Part shown: one piece after another, positions 26,551 to 36,412 of the stretch
How positions within the stretch are numbered: position 1 is the first letter of the stretch
Layout: each line of letters opens with the position of its first letter
Assembly: GCF_900089495.1 (NCBI RefSeq)
Contig: NZ_LT605203.1
Coordinates: 871,430-935,429, forward strand
Origin: Thiomonas sp. X19
GTDB taxonomy: Bacteria > Pseudomonadota > Gammaproteobacteria > Burkholderiales > Burkholderiaceae_C
Reading direction: 5' to 3'
Length of the DNA stretch: 64,000 bases
The notes under the pieces: generated by a model
The model's input: only the letters and a program-made list of their open reading frames with translations
The model's database searches: none
Told to the model about the DNA's origin: nothing
Translations under genes and position numbers: made by a program

Positions 26551-27255
26551 TCAAGGCTTGTCTTGAACATGCACATCGGTCACATCGTGCATCGGCGGCA
26601 GCGGGCGCGGCGAGGGGGCGGGCGGCATGGGCGGGCCGGGTTCGGGGCGGCCGCTGAACAGGCGCACCATCTTGCCGAGCAGGCTGCGGACGAAGCGAAA
26701 GCTCTTGCGCGCCAGCCACACCATGGCGATGAGGACCAGCACCAGGGCGGCGAAGAACACCAGCGGGTGCGCCCAAGACAGCCACAGGCCGCCGAGCACC
26801 AGCGCGTCTTCGCCGAACGAGGCGCCCACATTCGAGAACGGTTCGGGCGAGGTGTTGATGGCGGCGCGGGTGGTGAGCTTGGTGCCGTGGCTCACGGCAG
26901 CCAGGCTGCCACCAGCCGCTGCCGCCAGTGCGGCGACGAAGCCGTGGTCGAGCCCGAACACGCTGGCCGCGAGCAAGGCGCCCATGGGAATGCGCAAGAG
27001 CGTGGAGATGAAGTCGAGCAGGCTGTCGACGCCCGGAATCTTGTCGCCGATGAACTCGGCCAGCGCCAGCACGCCGGTGATGCCCACCGCCACCGGACTG
27101 GCGAGCACTTGCAGCCCGCCCGGCAGATGGACCCAGCCGGCCAGCCCCGCCACGCCAACGGCGAACAGCACGAGAAAAGCGCGAAAGCCGCTGGCCCAGC
27201 CGAGCGCGGCGGCGAGCGCGAGCAGTTGAAGGGTGTCGGATGCGGGCGGGGTCAT
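26551..27255 (-). CDS. DUF4126 family membrane protein
   Basis: A 234-residue protein with four or five hydrophobic segments. It contains GWASGFRAFLVLFAVG, LAEFIGDKIPGVDSLLDFISTLLRIPMGALLAA and AVSHGTKLTTRAAINTSPEPFSNVG, the DUF4126 pattern. The last ~35 residues are a Pro-rich cytoplasmic-looking tail (PEPGPPMPPAPSPRPLPP). Function is unknown in the family. It lies between mccA and bioB, on the same strand, 30 bp after bioB. Confidence 0.85.
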   Translation of the reverse strand: MTPPASDTLQLLALAAALGWASGFRAFLVLFAVGVAGLAGWVHLPGGLQVLASPVAVGITGVLALAEFIGDKIPGVDSLLDFISTLLRIPMGALLAASVFGLDHGFVAALAAAAGGSLAAVSHGTKLTTRAAINTSPEPFSNVGASFGEDALVLGGLWLSWAHPLVFFAALVLVLIAMVWLARKSFRFVRSLLGKMVRLFSGRPEPGPPMPPAPSPRPLPPMHDVTDVHVQDKP

Positions 27256-27284
27256 GGCGGCGCTGGCCTGCGTGGATCCAAGCG

Positions 27285-28301
27285 TCAAAGCGCGGTCTGC
27301 ATCGGAATGACGCGACGTGGAGCCGGGGCAGCTTGCGGCGCAGCGGCCTGCACGCCCGTGGCCCGCAGCCCGAGCCGCGCGAACAAGGCCCGGTCCGCGT
27401 CGACATCGGCATTGCCGGTCACCAGCAGGGTGTCGCCGTAGAAGATGGAATTGGCGCCGGCGAGGAAACACAGCGCCTGGATGCCGTCGCCCAGTTCCTT
27501 GCGTCCGGCAGACAGCCGCACCCAGGCCTTCGGCATGGTGATGCGCGCGGCGGCCACGGTGCGCACGAACTCGAAGGGGTCGAGGTCGGGCGCACTCTCC
27601 AGCGGCGTGCCGGCCACGCGCACCAGGGAGTTGATGGGCACGGATTCCGGGTAGGGGTCGAGCCAGGCGAGCTGCGCCAGCAGGCCCGCGCGGTCGCGCC
27701 GGCTCTCGCCCATGCCGACGATGCCGCCGCAGCATACGTGCATGCCGGCCTCGCGCACCGCGTGCAGGGTATCCAGCCGTTCCTGATAGGTGCGGGTGGT
27801 GATGATGCTGCCGTAGAACTCGGGCGAGGTGTCGAGGTTGTGGTTGTAGTAGTCCAGCCCGGCGTCGGCCAGGCGCTGCGCCTGCTGGGCGTTGAGCATG
27901 CCCAGGGTCATGCAGGTTTCCAGGCCCATGGCCTTGACGCCTTCGACGATGGCGGCCACCTTGTCGATGTCGCGGTCCTTGGGCTCGCGCCACGCGGCGC
28001 CCATGCAGAAGCGGCTGGCGCCGGCGTCCTTCGCCGCTTGGGCGTTGGCGAGCACGAGGTCGGCGTCCATCAGCTTGTCGGCTTTCACGCCGCCTTCGTG
28101 GTGGGCGGACTGCGGGCAGTAGCCGCAGTCTTCCGGGCAGCCGCCGGTCTTGATCGACAGCAGCGAGGAGAGTTGCACCTCGGTGGGGTCGAAGTGGGCC
28201 CGATGCGTCTGCTGCGCCTGCCACATCAGTTCGGGTAGGGGCAGGGCGAGCAGGGCTTCGATGCGCGCGGGAGTCCAGGAGGAAGAGGTGGTCGTGGTCA
28301 T
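27285..28301 (-). CDS. bioB: biotin synthase
   Basis: A 338-residue radical-SAM enzyme that inserts sulfur into dethiobiotin. The SAM-cluster cysteines are C55, C59 and C62 ([10 protein letters not shown]); [11 protein letters not shown] and [14 protein letters not shown] are family motifs. The start at 28301 (MTTTTSSSW) fits better than the open frame upstream. No other bio genes are near. Its place among carboxylase genes makes sense, since biotin is the prosthetic group of MccA; that co-regulation is an inference. Confidence 0.97.
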   Translation of the reverse strand: MTTTTSSSWTPARIEALLALPLPELMWQAQQTHRAHFDPTEVQLSSLLSIKTGGCPEDCGYCPQSAHHEGGVKADKLMDADLVLANAQAAKDAGASRFCMGAAWREPKDRDIDKVAAIVEGVKAMGLETCMTLGMLNAQQAQRLADAGLDYYNHNLDTSPEFYGSIITTRTYQERLDTLHAVREAGMHVCCGGIVGMGESRRDRAGLLAQLAWLDPYPESVPINSLVRVAGTPLESAPDLDPFEFVRTVAAARITMPKAWVRLSAGRKELGDGIQALCFLAGANSIFYGDTLLVTGNADVDADRALFARLGLRATGVQAAAPQAAPAPRRVIPMQTAL

Positions 28302-28320
28302 GGCGGTTTGAGAGACGAAT

Positions 28321-29115
28321 TCAGGAGGGCTGCGCCCAGGAGGGTTTGCGCTTGGCGAGGAAGGCGGCGATGCCTTCGCGCCCTTCGGTGCTGGCGCGGG
28401 CTTCGGCAATGCGTACTGCGGTGTCGGCCAGCAGCGCCTCGTTCAGCGGGCGGTGCGCCACGTCGGCCAACAGCCGCTTGGCGGCAGCCAGCGCCTGCGG
28501 CGAGGCGGCCAGCAGCGCCGCACACCATTGTTGCACCTGGGCATCGAGCGCGGCGGCGTCCGTCGCGACCTCGTGGATCAGGCCCGTCTGCCGCGCCGTG
28601 GGAGCGTCGAAGACCTCGGCGGTGAGGCTGTAGCGCTGCGCCGCGCGCGGCCCCATCGCCCGCAGCACATGCGGGGCGATGGTGGCGGGAATCAGCCCGA
28701 GCTTGACCTCGCTCAGGCAAAAGCGGGCGGACTGCAGCGCCACGGCCAGATCGCACGCCGCCACCAGGCCCACGCCGCCGGCGAAGGCGTCGCCCTGCAC
28801 CCGCGCGATCACGGGCTTGGGGCAATCGGCGATGGCGCGCAGCATGCGGGCGAGCTTGAGCCCGTCGTCGCGGTTCTCGGCGTCGCTGTAGCCGGCCATC
28901 TCGCGCATCCAGTTCAGGTCGGCGCCGGCGCAGAAGGCCGGGCCTTCCGCCGCCAGCACGATGACGCGGACCTGCGCCTCGGCGCCGAGTTCGATGAAGG
29001 CGGCGTGCAGCGCGGCGATGGTGGCGGCGTCGAAGGCGTTGCGCACCTCGGGGCGCGCCAGCCGCACGCTGGCCACGGCGCCGCTGCGGGAAAGGTGGAT
29101 GGGTGCTGCGCTCAT
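28321..29115 (-). CDS. liuC: enoyl-CoA hydratase/isomerase, probable methylglutaconyl-CoA hydratase
   Basis: A 264-residue crotonase-fold protein. [13 protein letters not shown] is the first oxyanion-hole/CoA motif and [17 protein letters not shown] the second. [21 protein letters not shown] is characteristic of the hydratases found in leucine clusters (LiuC/AtuE type). It would hydrate 3-methylglutaconyl-CoA to HMG-CoA, between MCC and HMG-CoA lyase; the assignment to that substrate comes from context. The ATG at 29115 overlaps the DinB gene stop by 4 bp. Confidence 0.88.
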   Translation of the reverse strand: MSAAPIHLSRSGAVASVRLARPEVRNAFDAATIAALHAAFIELGAEAQVRVIVLAAEGPAFCAGADLNWMREMAGYSDAENRDDGLKLARMLRAIADCPKPVIARVQGDAFAGGVGLVAACDLAVALQSARFCLSEVKLGLIPATIAPHVLRAMGPRAAQRYSLTAEVFDAPTARQTGLIHEVATDAAALDAQVQQWCAALLAASPQALAAAKRLLADVAHRPLNEALLADTAVRIAEARASTEGREGIAAFLAKRKPSWAQPS

Positions 29116-29648
29116 TGCTGTTGCTGCTCCTGTTGGCGGCGCTCGGCCTGCAGCATGTAAATCAGGTCGAGTTCGGGGCAGGCGTGGCCCATCATCGTCA
29201 GTGCGGCGGTGATCTGGCCGCGATGGTGGGTGCCGTGGTTGAACACATGCGCCAGGGTGGCGGCATAAGGCGCGGTCACCGGCACGCCCTTGCTGCTGGT
29301 GTAGTTGAACGCGCCTGAGAAGCGGTCTTCCGGCAAGGCTTCGATGAACGGTCCCCACGCCTGCGCCGCGGCGAGCAGGCGTGGGGCCAGCAGGGCGCGA
29401 TCGGGCTCGGCTTCCTGGTCGAGCGCGATGCCGCTTGGCGAAATGCCGAGCGCGAAGCGGCTGAACCACAACTGGTGCTCGCCGACCAGCAGATGGTTCA
29501 AGGTGCCGTGCACGCTCTTGAAAAACAGCCCGCAATCGCGCCGGTAATCGGCCTCCGGCAGCGCGGCCACATGCTCGTCGAGCAGCTTGCGCGTGGCCCA
29601 GGCGTGGTAGCGGGCCATGGTGCGTAGATGGTTGCGCAGGTTGGTCAT
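29112..29648 (-). CDS. DinB/YfiT family protein
   Basis: A 178-residue four-helix-bundle protein. The putative metal histidines are in SVHGTLNHLLVGEHQLW and FNHGTHHRGQITAAL, the DinB triad. MARYHAWATRKLLDEHV is the usual first helix. It ends with a Gln-rich tail (RRQQEQQQQ). Family members include thiol-dependent S-transferases and stress proteins; the specific role is unknown. Overlaps liuC by 4 bp and lies 44 bp after the YciI-like gene. Confidence 0.9.
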   Translation of the reverse strand: MTNLRNHLRTMARYHAWATRKLLDEHVAALPEADYRRDCGLFFKSVHGTLNHLLVGEHQLWFSRFALGISPSGIALDQEAEPDRALLAPRLLAAAQAWGPFIEALPEDRFSGAFNYTSSKGVPVTAPYAATLAHVFNHGTHHRGQITAALTMMGHACPELDLIYMLQAERRQQEQQQQ

Positions 29649-29692
29649 GGTCGAGGCTCCATGGATCGGTGGCGACGGGGGCGGCAGCGGGC

Positions 29693-29983
29693 TCAATGCG
29701 CCTTGAACTGCGCCAGTGCGGGCGCGGTCATGGTGGGGTGGAATTCCACCAGGGTGTATTCGGCCACGCCTGCCGTGTAGAAGGGATCCTCGTGCATCAT
29801 GGCCTCGGCCGCGCCGCGGCTCGCGGCCTGCGCCAGGATCACGCCGCCGGTGCGCGGCTCCATGCGGCCGGACATGAGGAAGCCGCCGTCGGCGTAGCGG
29901 CGGCGCAGGTATTCGCGGTGCGCGGCGAGGTGGACTTCGACCTGGTCGAGCGGGCGGATGTACTTCAGCAGGATGAGGAACAT
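29693..29983 (-). CDS. YciI family protein
   Basis: A 96-residue ferredoxin-like-fold protein: MFLILLKYIRPLDQVEVHLAAHREYLRRRYADGGFLMSGRMEPRTGGVILA, then DPFYTAGVAEYTLVEFHP. The conserved His/Asp pair of YciI proteins is seen as HREYL and EDPFY. Enzymatic role unknown; some members act as dehydrochlorinase-like enzymes. The start at 29983 is in keeping with the family. Confidence 0.9.
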   Translation of the reverse strand: MFLILLKYIRPLDQVEVHLAAHREYLRRRYADGGFLMSGRMEPRTGGVILAQAASRGAAEAMMHEDPFYTAGVAEYTLVEFHPTMTAPALAQFKAH

Positions 29984-30023
29984 GGTCTGAGTGTGCGTTT
30001 GCAGGGCAGGGGATGTGTATGGA

Positions 30024-30422
30024 TCAGTGCCGCCAGACCTTGAGGCCGCGCAGGTCTTCCATCGCGTCGAAGTCGGCATCGTCGTGCAGCAGGGCGTGGT
30101 CGTGCTCGATGCAGTAGCTGGCTTGCAGGATGTCGATGGGGCTGCGGATGGTGCAGCCCATCGCGCGCAGCAGGCGGTCGTGCTGCACGGCTTGCAGGGC
30201 GTTGTGCTCGCCGCCGATGTCCACCGTGCTCAATGCGGCCAGGGTCTTGCGCGCGGCGAGGTGGTCGCGCTCGTGGCGGAAACCGCGCAACACTTCGAAC
30301 AGCACCAGGTCGGCCACGGCCAGCGGCGCCATGTCTTCGAGCAGCCACGCGAGCTGGTCGGTCTGCCGGGTGGTGCGGCCGTTGAAAAAATCGATCCACA
30401 CCGAGGTGTCCACCAGGATCAT
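30024..30422 (-). CDS. vapC: VapC-type PIN-domain toxin
   Basis: A 132-residue PIN-domain ribonuclease. The acidic metal-binding residues are D5 (ILVDTSVWIDFF), E43 (LFEVLRG) and the later Asp residues in SPIDILQAS and HDDADFDAM. It starts at 30422, overlapping the antitoxin gene by 4 bp (ATGA). In the family such toxins cut tRNA or rRNA when freed from VapB. The pair sits inside a catabolic cluster between metabolic genes. Confidence 0.93.
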   Translation of the reverse strand: MILVDTSVWIDFFNGRTTRQTDQLAWLLEDMAPLAVADLVLFEVLRGFRHERDHLAARKTLAALSTVDIGGEHNALQAVQHDRLLRAMGCTIRSPIDILQASYCIEHDHALLHDDADFDAMEDLRGLKVWRH

Positions 30423-30673
30423 TCCGCCGCCTTGCCCCGGGTCGCCGCGGGGCCGTGGGCGTTGCGCGATGCCTGCACCATGGGCGGCGCGGCATCCGCG
30501 GCCAAGGGATCTTCCCAGCGCAGCTTGCCGCGCAGGGCGAGCAGGTCGCGGTAGGCCGCCTGCCTGCGCAGCAGCTTCAAGCCGGCCTCCACCGCGTCCT
30601 TCTTGGTCTTGAACGGGCCGGCGCGCATCGCCGCGTCCATGAGTGCGTCGTCGATGTCGATGTTCGTGCGCAT
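30419..30673 (-). CDS. vapB: VapB-type antitoxin
   Basis: An 84-residue protein. It begins MRTNIDIDDALMDAAMRAGPFKTKKDAVEAGLKLL, the ribbon-helix-helix DNA-binding domain typical of VapB (type II antitoxin, MetJ/Arc fold). The C-terminal half, rich in Ala and Arg, should wrap the toxin. The RHH domain normally represses its own promoter; the AT-rich stretch 30674-30715 upstream (with repeated TGTA/TACA) is the likely operator region. Confidence 0.92.
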   Translation of the reverse strand: MRTNIDIDDALMDAAMRAGPFKTKKDAVEAGLKLLRRQAAYRDLLALRGKLRWEDPLAADAAPPMVQASRNAHGPAATRGKAAE

Positions 30674-30718
30674 GATGTGTATGAAATGATGGATTTGTAC
30701 ACATTGTAGGCTTCCGCC

Positions 30719-32332
30719 TCACATCCGGAACACCCCGAAGCGGGTTTCGGGGATCGGCGCATTGAGCGCTGCCGACAGCCCCAGCGCCAGGGCGCGGCGG
30801 GTTTCGGCGGGGTCGATGATGCCGTCGTCCCACAGCCGGGCGGTGGCGTGGTAGGGGTGACCCTGGGTTTCGTATTGGTCGCGGATGGGCGCCTTGAAGG
30901 CTTCCTCCTCCGCCGCGCTCCAGGCGCCGCCCTTGGCCTCGATGCCGTCGCGCCGCACCGTGGCCAGCACGCTGGCCGCCTGCTCGCCGCCCATCACGCT
31001 GATGCGCGCGTTGGGCCATATCCAGAGCTGGCGCGGGCCGTAGGCGCGGCCGCACATGCCGTAGTTGCCGGCACCGAAACTGCCGCCGATGATGACCGTG
31101 AACTTCGGCACCGCGGCGCAGGCCACGGCGGTCACCATCTTCGCGCCGTTGCGGGCAATGCCTTCGTTCTCGGCTTTTTTGCCGATCATGAAGCCGGTGA
31201 TGTTCTGCAGGAACACCAGCGGCACGCGGCGCTGGCAGCACAGCTCGATGAAGTGCGCACCCTTCAGCGCCGACTCGGAAAACAAAATGCCGTTGTTGGC
31301 GACGACGCCCACCGGCATGCCCTGGATGTGGGCGAAGCCGCACACCAGGGTGGTGCCGTAGCGCGCCTTGAATTCGTCGAGTTCCGAGCCGTCGGTGATG
31401 CGGGCGATGATCTCGCGCACGTCCAGCGGCTTGCGCAAATCCAGCGGCGCCAGGCCGTGCAGTTCCTCGGCCGGGTAGGCGGGCTCGCGTGGTTCGCGCA
31501 ACTCCAGCCCCTGGCGCTTGGCGGCTGCGGCGGCCAGGTGGCCGACGATGCGGCGGGTGATCGCCAGCGCCTCGGTGTCGTCGTGGGCGTAGTGGTCGGC
31601 CACGCCCGAGAGCCGCGTGTGCACGTCGGCGCCGCCCAAGTCTTCGGCGCTCACCACTTCGCCGATGGCGGCTTTCACCAGCGGCGGGCCGGCGAGGAAG
31701 ATGGTGCCCTGGCCCTTGACGATGACCGACTCGTCGCTCATCGCCGGCACATAAGCGCCGCCCGCGGTGCACGAACCCATCACCACCGCAATCTGCGGCA
31801 CACCCGCAGCGCTCATCGTCGCCTGGTTGTAGAAGATGCGGCCGAAGTGGTCGCGGTCGGGAAACACCTCGTCCTGATTGGGCAGATTGGCGCCGCCCGA
31901 GTCCACCAGATAGATGCAGGGCAAGCGGTTTTCGCGGGCGATGTCTTGTGCGCGCAGATGCTTTTTCACCGTCATCGGGTAATAGGTGCCGCCCTTCACC
32001 GTGGCGTCGTTGCACACCACCACGCACTCGCGCCCTTGGATGCGGCCGATGCCGGTGATGATGCCCGCGCCCGGCGCGGCGTCGTCGTACAGGCCCAGCG
32101 CCGCCAGCGCCGAGAACTCCAGGAAAGGCGTGCCGGGATCGAGCAAAGCGGCCACGCGGCTGCGCGGCAGCAGCTTGCCGCGCGCGGTGTGCTTGGCCCG
32201 CGCGGCCTCGCCGCCGCCCAGGGCGGCCACGGCCAGCTTGGCGCGCAAGTCGTCGAGCAACGCGCGCATGGTTTGTGCATTCGCGGCGAAGGCGGCGCTG
32301 CGGAGGTCGATGCTGGATTCAAGACGGGGCAT
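30719..32332 (-). CDS. mccB: methylcrotonyl-CoA carboxylase, carboxyltransferase (beta) subunit
   Basis: A 537-residue crotonase-fold carboxyltransferase. [36 protein letters not shown] and [32 protein letters not shown] are diagnostic for Mcc[24 protein letters not shown] and [27 protein letters not shown] form the C-terminal half. It transfers CO2 from carboxybiotin on MccA to 3-methylcrotonyl-CoA. Separated from mccA by bioB, liuC, dinB-like, yciI-like and vapBC genes. The ribosome-binding site at 32332 is weak. Confidence 0.95.
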   Translation of the reverse strand: MPRLESSIDLRSAAFAANAQTMRALLDDLRAKLAVAALGGGEAARAKHTARGKLLPRSRVAALLDPGTPFLEFSALAALGLYDDAAPGAGIITGIGRIQGRECVVVCNDATVKGGTYYPMTVKKHLRAQDIARENRLPCIYLVDSGGANLPNQDEVFPDRDHFGRIFYNQATMSAAGVPQIAVVMGSCTAGGAYVPAMSDESVIVKGQGTIFLAGPPLVKAAIGEVVSAEDLGGADVHTRLSGVADHYAHDDTEALAITRRIVGHLAAAAAKRQGLELREPREPAYPAEELHGLAPLDLRKPLDVREIIARITDGSELDEFKARYGTTLVCGFAHIQGMPVGVVANNGILFSESALKGAHFIELCCQRRVPLVFLQNITGFMIGKKAENEGIARNGAKMVTAVACAAVPKFTVIIGGSFGAGNYGMCGRAYGPRQLWIWPNARISVMGGEQAASVLATVRRDGIEAKGGAWSAAEEEAFKAPIRDQYETQGHPYHATARLWDDGIIDPAETRRALALGLSAALNAPIPETRFGVFRM

Positions 32333-32366
32333 GGCGGGAATTCGGTCCTGGGGGAGGCAAGGAATT

Positions 32367-32390
32367 GCTGGTTGGCTGGTTGGCTGGTTG
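32367..32390. repeat. three tandem copies of an 8-bp unit
   Basis: GCTGGTTG occurs three times in a row between mccB and the acyl-CoA ligase gene. It is a simple tandem repeat in the 95-bp intergenic gap upstream of mccB and could vary in copy number by slippage. Confidence 0.9.
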
Positions 32391-32427
32391 GCCGCTGGCC
32401 GTATGGCCTGAAGTTGTCGAGCCGGAT

Positions 32428-34125
32428 TCAGGCCGTGCGCTCCGGCTGCACGCCCAACTCCCGCTGCATGGCTTCGCGAATCTTGAATTTCTGCACCTTG
32501 CCGGTGATGGTCATTGGAAAGCTCTGCACGAAGCGGATGTGGCGCGGGATCTTGTAGTGCGCGATCTGGCCTTTGCAGAACTCGCGGATGTCGTCGCCCG
32601 TGGGAGACGTGCCAGCTTTGGCGATGATCCAGGCGCACAACTCCTCGCCGTACTTCGCATCGGGCACGCCCACCACCTGCACGTCCTGCACCATCGGGTG
32701 GCGATAGAGAAATTCCTCCACCTCGCGTGGATAAATGTTCTCGCCGCCGCGGATCACCATGTCCTTGATGCGGCCGACGATGTTCACATAGCCCTCGGCG
32801 TCCATCGTCGCCAGGTCGCCGGTGTGCATCCAGCCCTCGGGGTCGATGGCCTCTTGCGTCTTCTCCGCATCGCCCCAATAGCCGTGCATGACCGAATAGC
32901 CGCGGGTGCAGAGCTCGCCCGGCGTGCCGGGTGGCACGGTGGCCCTGGTTTGCGGGTCGATGATCTTCACCTCCAGATGCGGCTGCACCTGGCCGACGGT
33001 GCTGACGCGCTTGTCCAGCGGCGTGTCGGTGGAACTTTGGCAGCTCACCGGCGCGGTTTCGGTCATGCCGTAAGCGATGGTGATCTCGCTCAAGTGCATA
33101 TCGCGCACCACCCGTTTCATCACCTCGGTCGGGCAGGGGCTGCCGGCCATGATGCCGGTGCGCAGCGTGCCCATGTCGAACTCCGCGAAGCGCGGATGGT
33201 CGAGCATGGCGATGAACATGGTGGGCACGCCATGCAGTCCGGTGCAGGCCTCTTCCTGCACGGTCTGCAGGGTGAGCAAAGGGTCGAACCCATCGTTCGG
33301 ATAAACGATGGTGGCGCCATGCGTGAGGCAGGCCAGGTTGCCCAGCACCATGCCGAAGCAGTGGTACAGCGGCACTGGAATGCACAGCCGGTCGGCCGCG
33401 GTGAGGCGCATGGCCTCGCCGATGAAATAGCCGTTGTTCAGGATGTTGCTGTGGGTCAGCGTGGCGCCTTTGGGGAAGCCGGTGGTGCCGCTGGTGAACT
33501 GGATGTTGATGGGGTCAAACGCGGCCAGCTGCGCCGCCGCCTGCGCCACCATCGGGTCGGCGCCGCTGCCTTGCGCGAGCCAGTCGGCGAAGCGCAGCAT
33601 GCCGGGTTCGGCTTCCAGGCCAAGATGCACCACGAGGCGCAAATCCGGCAGGCGCGCGGCGCGCAGTCCACCCGGGGCGCAAGTGGCAAGCTCCGGCGCG
33701 AGTTCGCGCAGCATGGCCAGATAGTCGCTGGTCTTGAAACGCGTCATCGTCACCAGCGCGCGGCAGCCCACCTTGTTCAGCGCGTACTCCACTTCCGATG
33801 TGCGGTAAGCCGGGTTGATGTTCACCAGGATCACGCCAACCTTGGCCGTGGCCAGTTGCATCAGCACCCATTCCACGCCGTTGTGCGCCCAGATGCCGAC
33901 GCGGTCGCCCTTGCGCAGGCCGCTGCGCAACAGGCTGCTGGCGAGCCGGTCGACCTCGCGCTTGAGTTCGGCGTAGCTCAGGTGCAGGCCCTGGTGGCGC
34001 GACACCAGCGCCTCGTGCTCACCCTGGCGCGCGGCCATCGCATCGAAGAAATCGCCCAGGGTCTGGGTGATGAGCGGCGCGGGCTTGTCGCCGCAGGCAT
34101 AGCTGGTGGTGAGAACGTCGGTCAT
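32428..34125 (-). CDS. AMP-dependent acyl-CoA synthetase
   Basis: A 565-residue adenylate-forming ligase. ATP/AMP motifs: [18 protein letters not shown] (P-loop), YGMTETAP, and [22 protein letters not shown] with the hinge. The C-terminal catalytic lysine is in [12 protein letters not shown]. It activates a carboxylic acid to its CoA ester. The position next to mccB is typical of liu clusters in Burkholderiales; a short or branched acid or acetoacetate are candidate substrates, not determined here. GGAG lies 7 nt before the start. Confidence 0.9.
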   Translation of the reverse strand: MTDVLTTSYACGDKPAPLITQTLGDFFDAMAARQGEHEALVSRHQGLHLSYAELKREVDRLASSLLRSGLRKGDRVGIWAHNGVEWVLMQLATAKVGVILVNINPAYRTSEVEYALNKVGCRALVTMTRFKTSDYLAMLRELAPELATCAPGGLRAARLPDLRLVVHLGLEAEPGMLRFADWLAQGSGADPMVAQAAAQLAAFDPINIQFTSGTTGFPKGATLTHSNILNNGYFIGEAMRLTAADRLCIPVPLYHCFGMVLGNLACLTHGATIVYPNDGFDPLLTLQTVQEEACTGLHGVPTMFIAMLDHPRFAEFDMGTLRTGIMAGSPCPTEVMKRVVRDMHLSEITIAYGMTETAPVSCQSSTDTPLDKRVSTVGQVQPHLEVKIIDPQTRATVPPGTPGELCTRGYSVMHGYWGDAEKTQEAIDPEGWMHTGDLATMDAEGYVNIVGRIKDMVIRGGENIYPREVEEFLYRHPMVQDVQVVGVPDAKYGEELCAWIIAKAGTSPTGDDIREFCKGQIAHYKIPRHIRFVQSFPMTITGKVQKFKIREAMQRELGVQPERTA

Positions 34126-34186
34126 GGTTGTCTCCAGGGTTCGGGTGCGGCGCTCGGGCACCGTCTGGTTGGATGATGGCAAGACT

Positions 34187-34789
34187 TCAGAATCTCGCCG
34201 TCAGCCAGGCGTCGAGTTGGGGCAGGCGGTCCACGCCCCAGAAAGGCTCGTCGTCCACCACGAAAAATGGCGCGCCGCACACGCCACTTTGCAGCGCGCG
34301 ATCGACATTCGCCTTGAGCTGGGCCTTGATCTGCGCATCGCCGCACCATGCATCCACCTGCGCCGGCTCCAATCCCAGTTTCCGCGCCAGCTCGTGCAGC
34401 ACCGGCATGTCGCTGATGTTGCGGTTGTGCGCAAAGTAGGCGTCGAAGCAGGCATGCACCCAGGGCGCGGCCTTGTCGGGGTGCTCCCGTTGCAACCCGA
34501 TGACCACGCGCGCGGCCTGATAGGTGGCCACGGGGAAGCGCTCGGGATGGCGATAGGGCACGCCGAGAAAACGGGCCGAGCGCGGGATGTCGATGAGGGC
34601 GTAGTCGCCCTTGATCGGCTGGTCCACCAGCGCCTTGGCGCCCGTTGCGGCGAACACCGGCCCCAGCAGGATGGGCACCCATTCGATGCCACGGTCGTGC
34701 TTCGCCGCCAGCGCCTCGATGCGGGTGCTGGCGAGGTAGGAGTAGGGCGAGGTGAAGTCGAAATAAAAGGTGATGGGGCTGACGGGCAT
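34187..34789 (-). CDS. DsbA-family 2-hydroxychromene-2-carboxylate isomerase-like protein
   Basis: A 200-residue thioredoxin-fold protein of the kappa-GST/HCCA isomerase group. [16 protein letters not shown] has the Ser in place of the CxxC of DsbA, and [21 protein letters not shown] is the C-terminal signature. Such enzymes use glutathione in aromatic degradation, but many members have unknown substrates. GGAG lies 7 nt before the start. A run of nine G (34801-34809) separates it from the upstream gene. Confidence 0.88.
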   Translation of the reverse strand: MPVSPITFYFDFTSPYSYLASTRIEALAAKHDRGIEWVPILLGPVFAATGAKALVDQPIKGDYALIDIPRSARFLGVPYRHPERFPVATYQAARVVIGLQREHPDKAAPWVHACFDAYFAHNRNISDMPVLHELARKLGLEPAQVDAWCGDAQIKAQLKANVDRALQSGVCGAPFFVVDDEPFWGVDRLPQLDAWLTARF

Positions 34790-34821
34790 GGCGAATCTCC
34801 GGGGGGGGGCTGTTCCCGACG

Positions 34822-36030
34822 TTATAGCGCGCGGGCGATGAGCATTTTCTGCACATCGCTGGTGCCTTCGTAAATCTGGCAAACCCGCACGTCGCGCCAG
34901 ATGCGCTCGACGGGGAAGTCTTCCACATAGCCGTAACCGCCGTGGATCTGCATGGCGTCACTGCACACGCGCTCGGCCATGGTGCTGGCCAACAGCTTGG
35001 CCATCGCGGCTTCTTTCAGGCAAGGCTGGCCGGCATCTTTCAGGCTGGCCGCGTGCCACACCAGCTGCCGCGCCGCCTCGATCTGCATCGCCATGTCCGC
35101 CAGCCGGAACTGCACCGCCTGATGCTCGACGATCGGCTTGCCGAACGCGCTGCGCTCGCGGGCGTAGCGCAAGGCCGCCTCGAACGCCGCACGCGCCATG
35201 CCCACCGCCTGCGACGCAATGCCGATGCGCCCGCCTTCCAGACCGGAGAGCGCGATCTTGTAGCCTTCGCCTTCGGCGCCGATGCGGTTTTCCAGTGGCA
35301 CGCGGCAGGCGTCGAAGCGGATCTGCGCGGTGTCGCTTGCGGTCTGCCCGGTCTTGTGTTCCAAGCGCTCCACGACATAACCCGGCGCATCGGTGGGCAC
35401 GATGAAAGCGCTGATGCCCTTCTTGCCCGCAGCCCGGTCGGTGGCCGCCAGCACGATGGCGACACCGCCGTGCTTGCCGCTGGTGATGAACTGCTTGACG
35501 CCGTCGAGCACGTAGTGGTCGCCGGCGCGCGCGGCAAGCGCCGGGACGCCCCAGGCCTGCCGCGCCCCCTCGGGGGGCGAAGACCGCTCGCGGGCTTCCG
35601 GGGGCGCATGCCTCGCGGTCGTGCGCAGGTTGGACGCATCCGACCCCGCTTGCGGCTCGGTCAGCGCGAACGCCCCGATCGTCTCGCCGCGCGCCACCGG
35701 CTTGAGCCAGCGCTCTTTCTGCGCCTCGCTGCCCCAGGCCATCAAGATCGAACACACCGGGCAGTTGTTGACGCTGACGATGGTGCTGGTGGCGCCGTCG
35801 GCGGCGGCAATTTCCTCGATCGCCAGCGCCAGCGCCAGATAGTCCAGCCCGGCGCCATCCCATTGTGTTGGCACGGCAATGCCCAGGCAGCCGAGCGCGG
35901 CCAGGCCTTGCAAGGCCTGGCGTGGGAAGCGGGCCTCGCGCGCCCAGGCGGCGGCGTGCGGCGCGATTTCCGCTTGCGCGTAGTCGCGCACCGCGTCGCG
36001 GATGAGTCGGTGGTCGTCGGAGAGCAGCAT
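34822..36030 (-). CDS. acyl-CoA dehydrogenase with an in-frame repeat insertion
   Basis: A 402-residue FAD-dependent dehydrogenase. FALTEPQAGSDASNLRT is the first family signature, and QIHGGYGYVEDFPVERIWRD the second; the catalytic Glu is in IYEGTSDVQKML, as in short/medium-chain enzymes. Residues ~141-168 (HAPPEARERSSPPEG...) are out of character, rich in Pro/Arg/Ala, and coincide with GC-rich repeat DNA at 35527-35610. Without them the length would be ~375, the family norm. They fall in a surface loop before GDHYVLDGVKQFITSG. One base separates its ATG from the stop of the RidA gene. Confidence 0.9.
   Translation of the reverse strand: MLLSDDHRLIRDAVRDYAQAEIAPHAAAWAREARFPRQALQGLAALGCLGIAVPTQWDGAGLDYLALALAIEEIAAADGATSTIVSVNNCPVCSILMAWGSEAQKERWLKPVARGETIGAFALTEPQAGSDASNLRTTARHAPPEARERSSPPEGARQAWGVPALAARAGDHYVLDGVKQFITSGKHGGVAIVLAATDRAAGKKGISAFIVPTDAPGYVVERLEHKTGQTASDTAQIRFDACRVPLENRIGAEGEGYKIALSGLEGGRIGIASQAVGMARAAFEAALRYARERSAFGKPIVEHQAVQFRLADMAMQIEAARQLVWHAASLKDAGQPCLKEAAMAKLLASTMAERVCSDAMQIHGGYGYVEDFPVERIWRDVRVCQIYEGTSDVQKMLIARAL
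35527..35610. repeat. GC-rich repeat inserted in frame in the acyl-CoA dehydrogenase gene
   Basis: About 84 bp encoding residues ~141-168, containing the palindrome CGCCCCC/GGGGGGCG near 35564-35580 and a GGGCTTCCGG stretch near 35593-35602. GGGCTTCCGG recurs in the insertion of the adjacent thiolase gene. The length is a multiple of three and has no stop codon. Boundaries are judged from where family resemblance is lost and regained. Confidence 0.65.
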
Positions 36031-36031
36031 G

Positions 36032-36412
36032 TCAGTCGGGCAGCTTGGCGGTCACTTCGATTTCGATGCGCATGCGAGGGTCGATCAAGCCGCAGATTTG
36101 CGCCGTCGCGGCCGGGCGCGCATGGGCAAAGTGCCGGCCGAAGATGGGCGCGAGCTGGTCGAACAAGGCGGCGTCGGTCAGCAGGTAGCGCACCCGCACC
36201 ACATCGTCCAGCGTGCAGCCAGCCTCGCGCAAGGCGGCGGCGATATTGCGAAAGCATTGCCGGGTTTGCTCCGCCGCGTCGTCGCTGATGGTCATGGCGG
36301 CGTAGTCGAAACCCGTGGTGCCGGAGACATGCACATAGCGGTCATCGACCACGGCGCGGCTATAGCCGGCAAGGGTCTCGAAGCTGGAGCCGGAGCTGAT
36401 GTGTTTGTTCAC
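36032..36412 (-). CDS. RidA family protein
   Basis: A 126-residue YjgF/YER057c/UK114 protein. GYSRAVVDDRYVHVSGTTGFDY and the C-terminal PAATAQICGLIDPRMRIEIEVTAKL are family-typical; the Arg of RidA (in the RPA..T region) is present as ARPAATAQ. RidA-type proteins deaminate reactive enamines/imines; this subgroup may have another role. The only sensible start is GTG at 36412, overlapping the thiolase stop by 4 bp (GTGA). Confidence 0.87.
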   Translation of the reverse strand: MNKHISSGSSFETLAGYSRAVVDDRYVHVSGTTGFDYAAMTISDDAAEQTRQCFRNIAAALREAGCTLDDVVRVRYLLTDAALFDQLAPIFGRHFAHARPAATAQICGLIDPRMRIEIEVTAKLPD

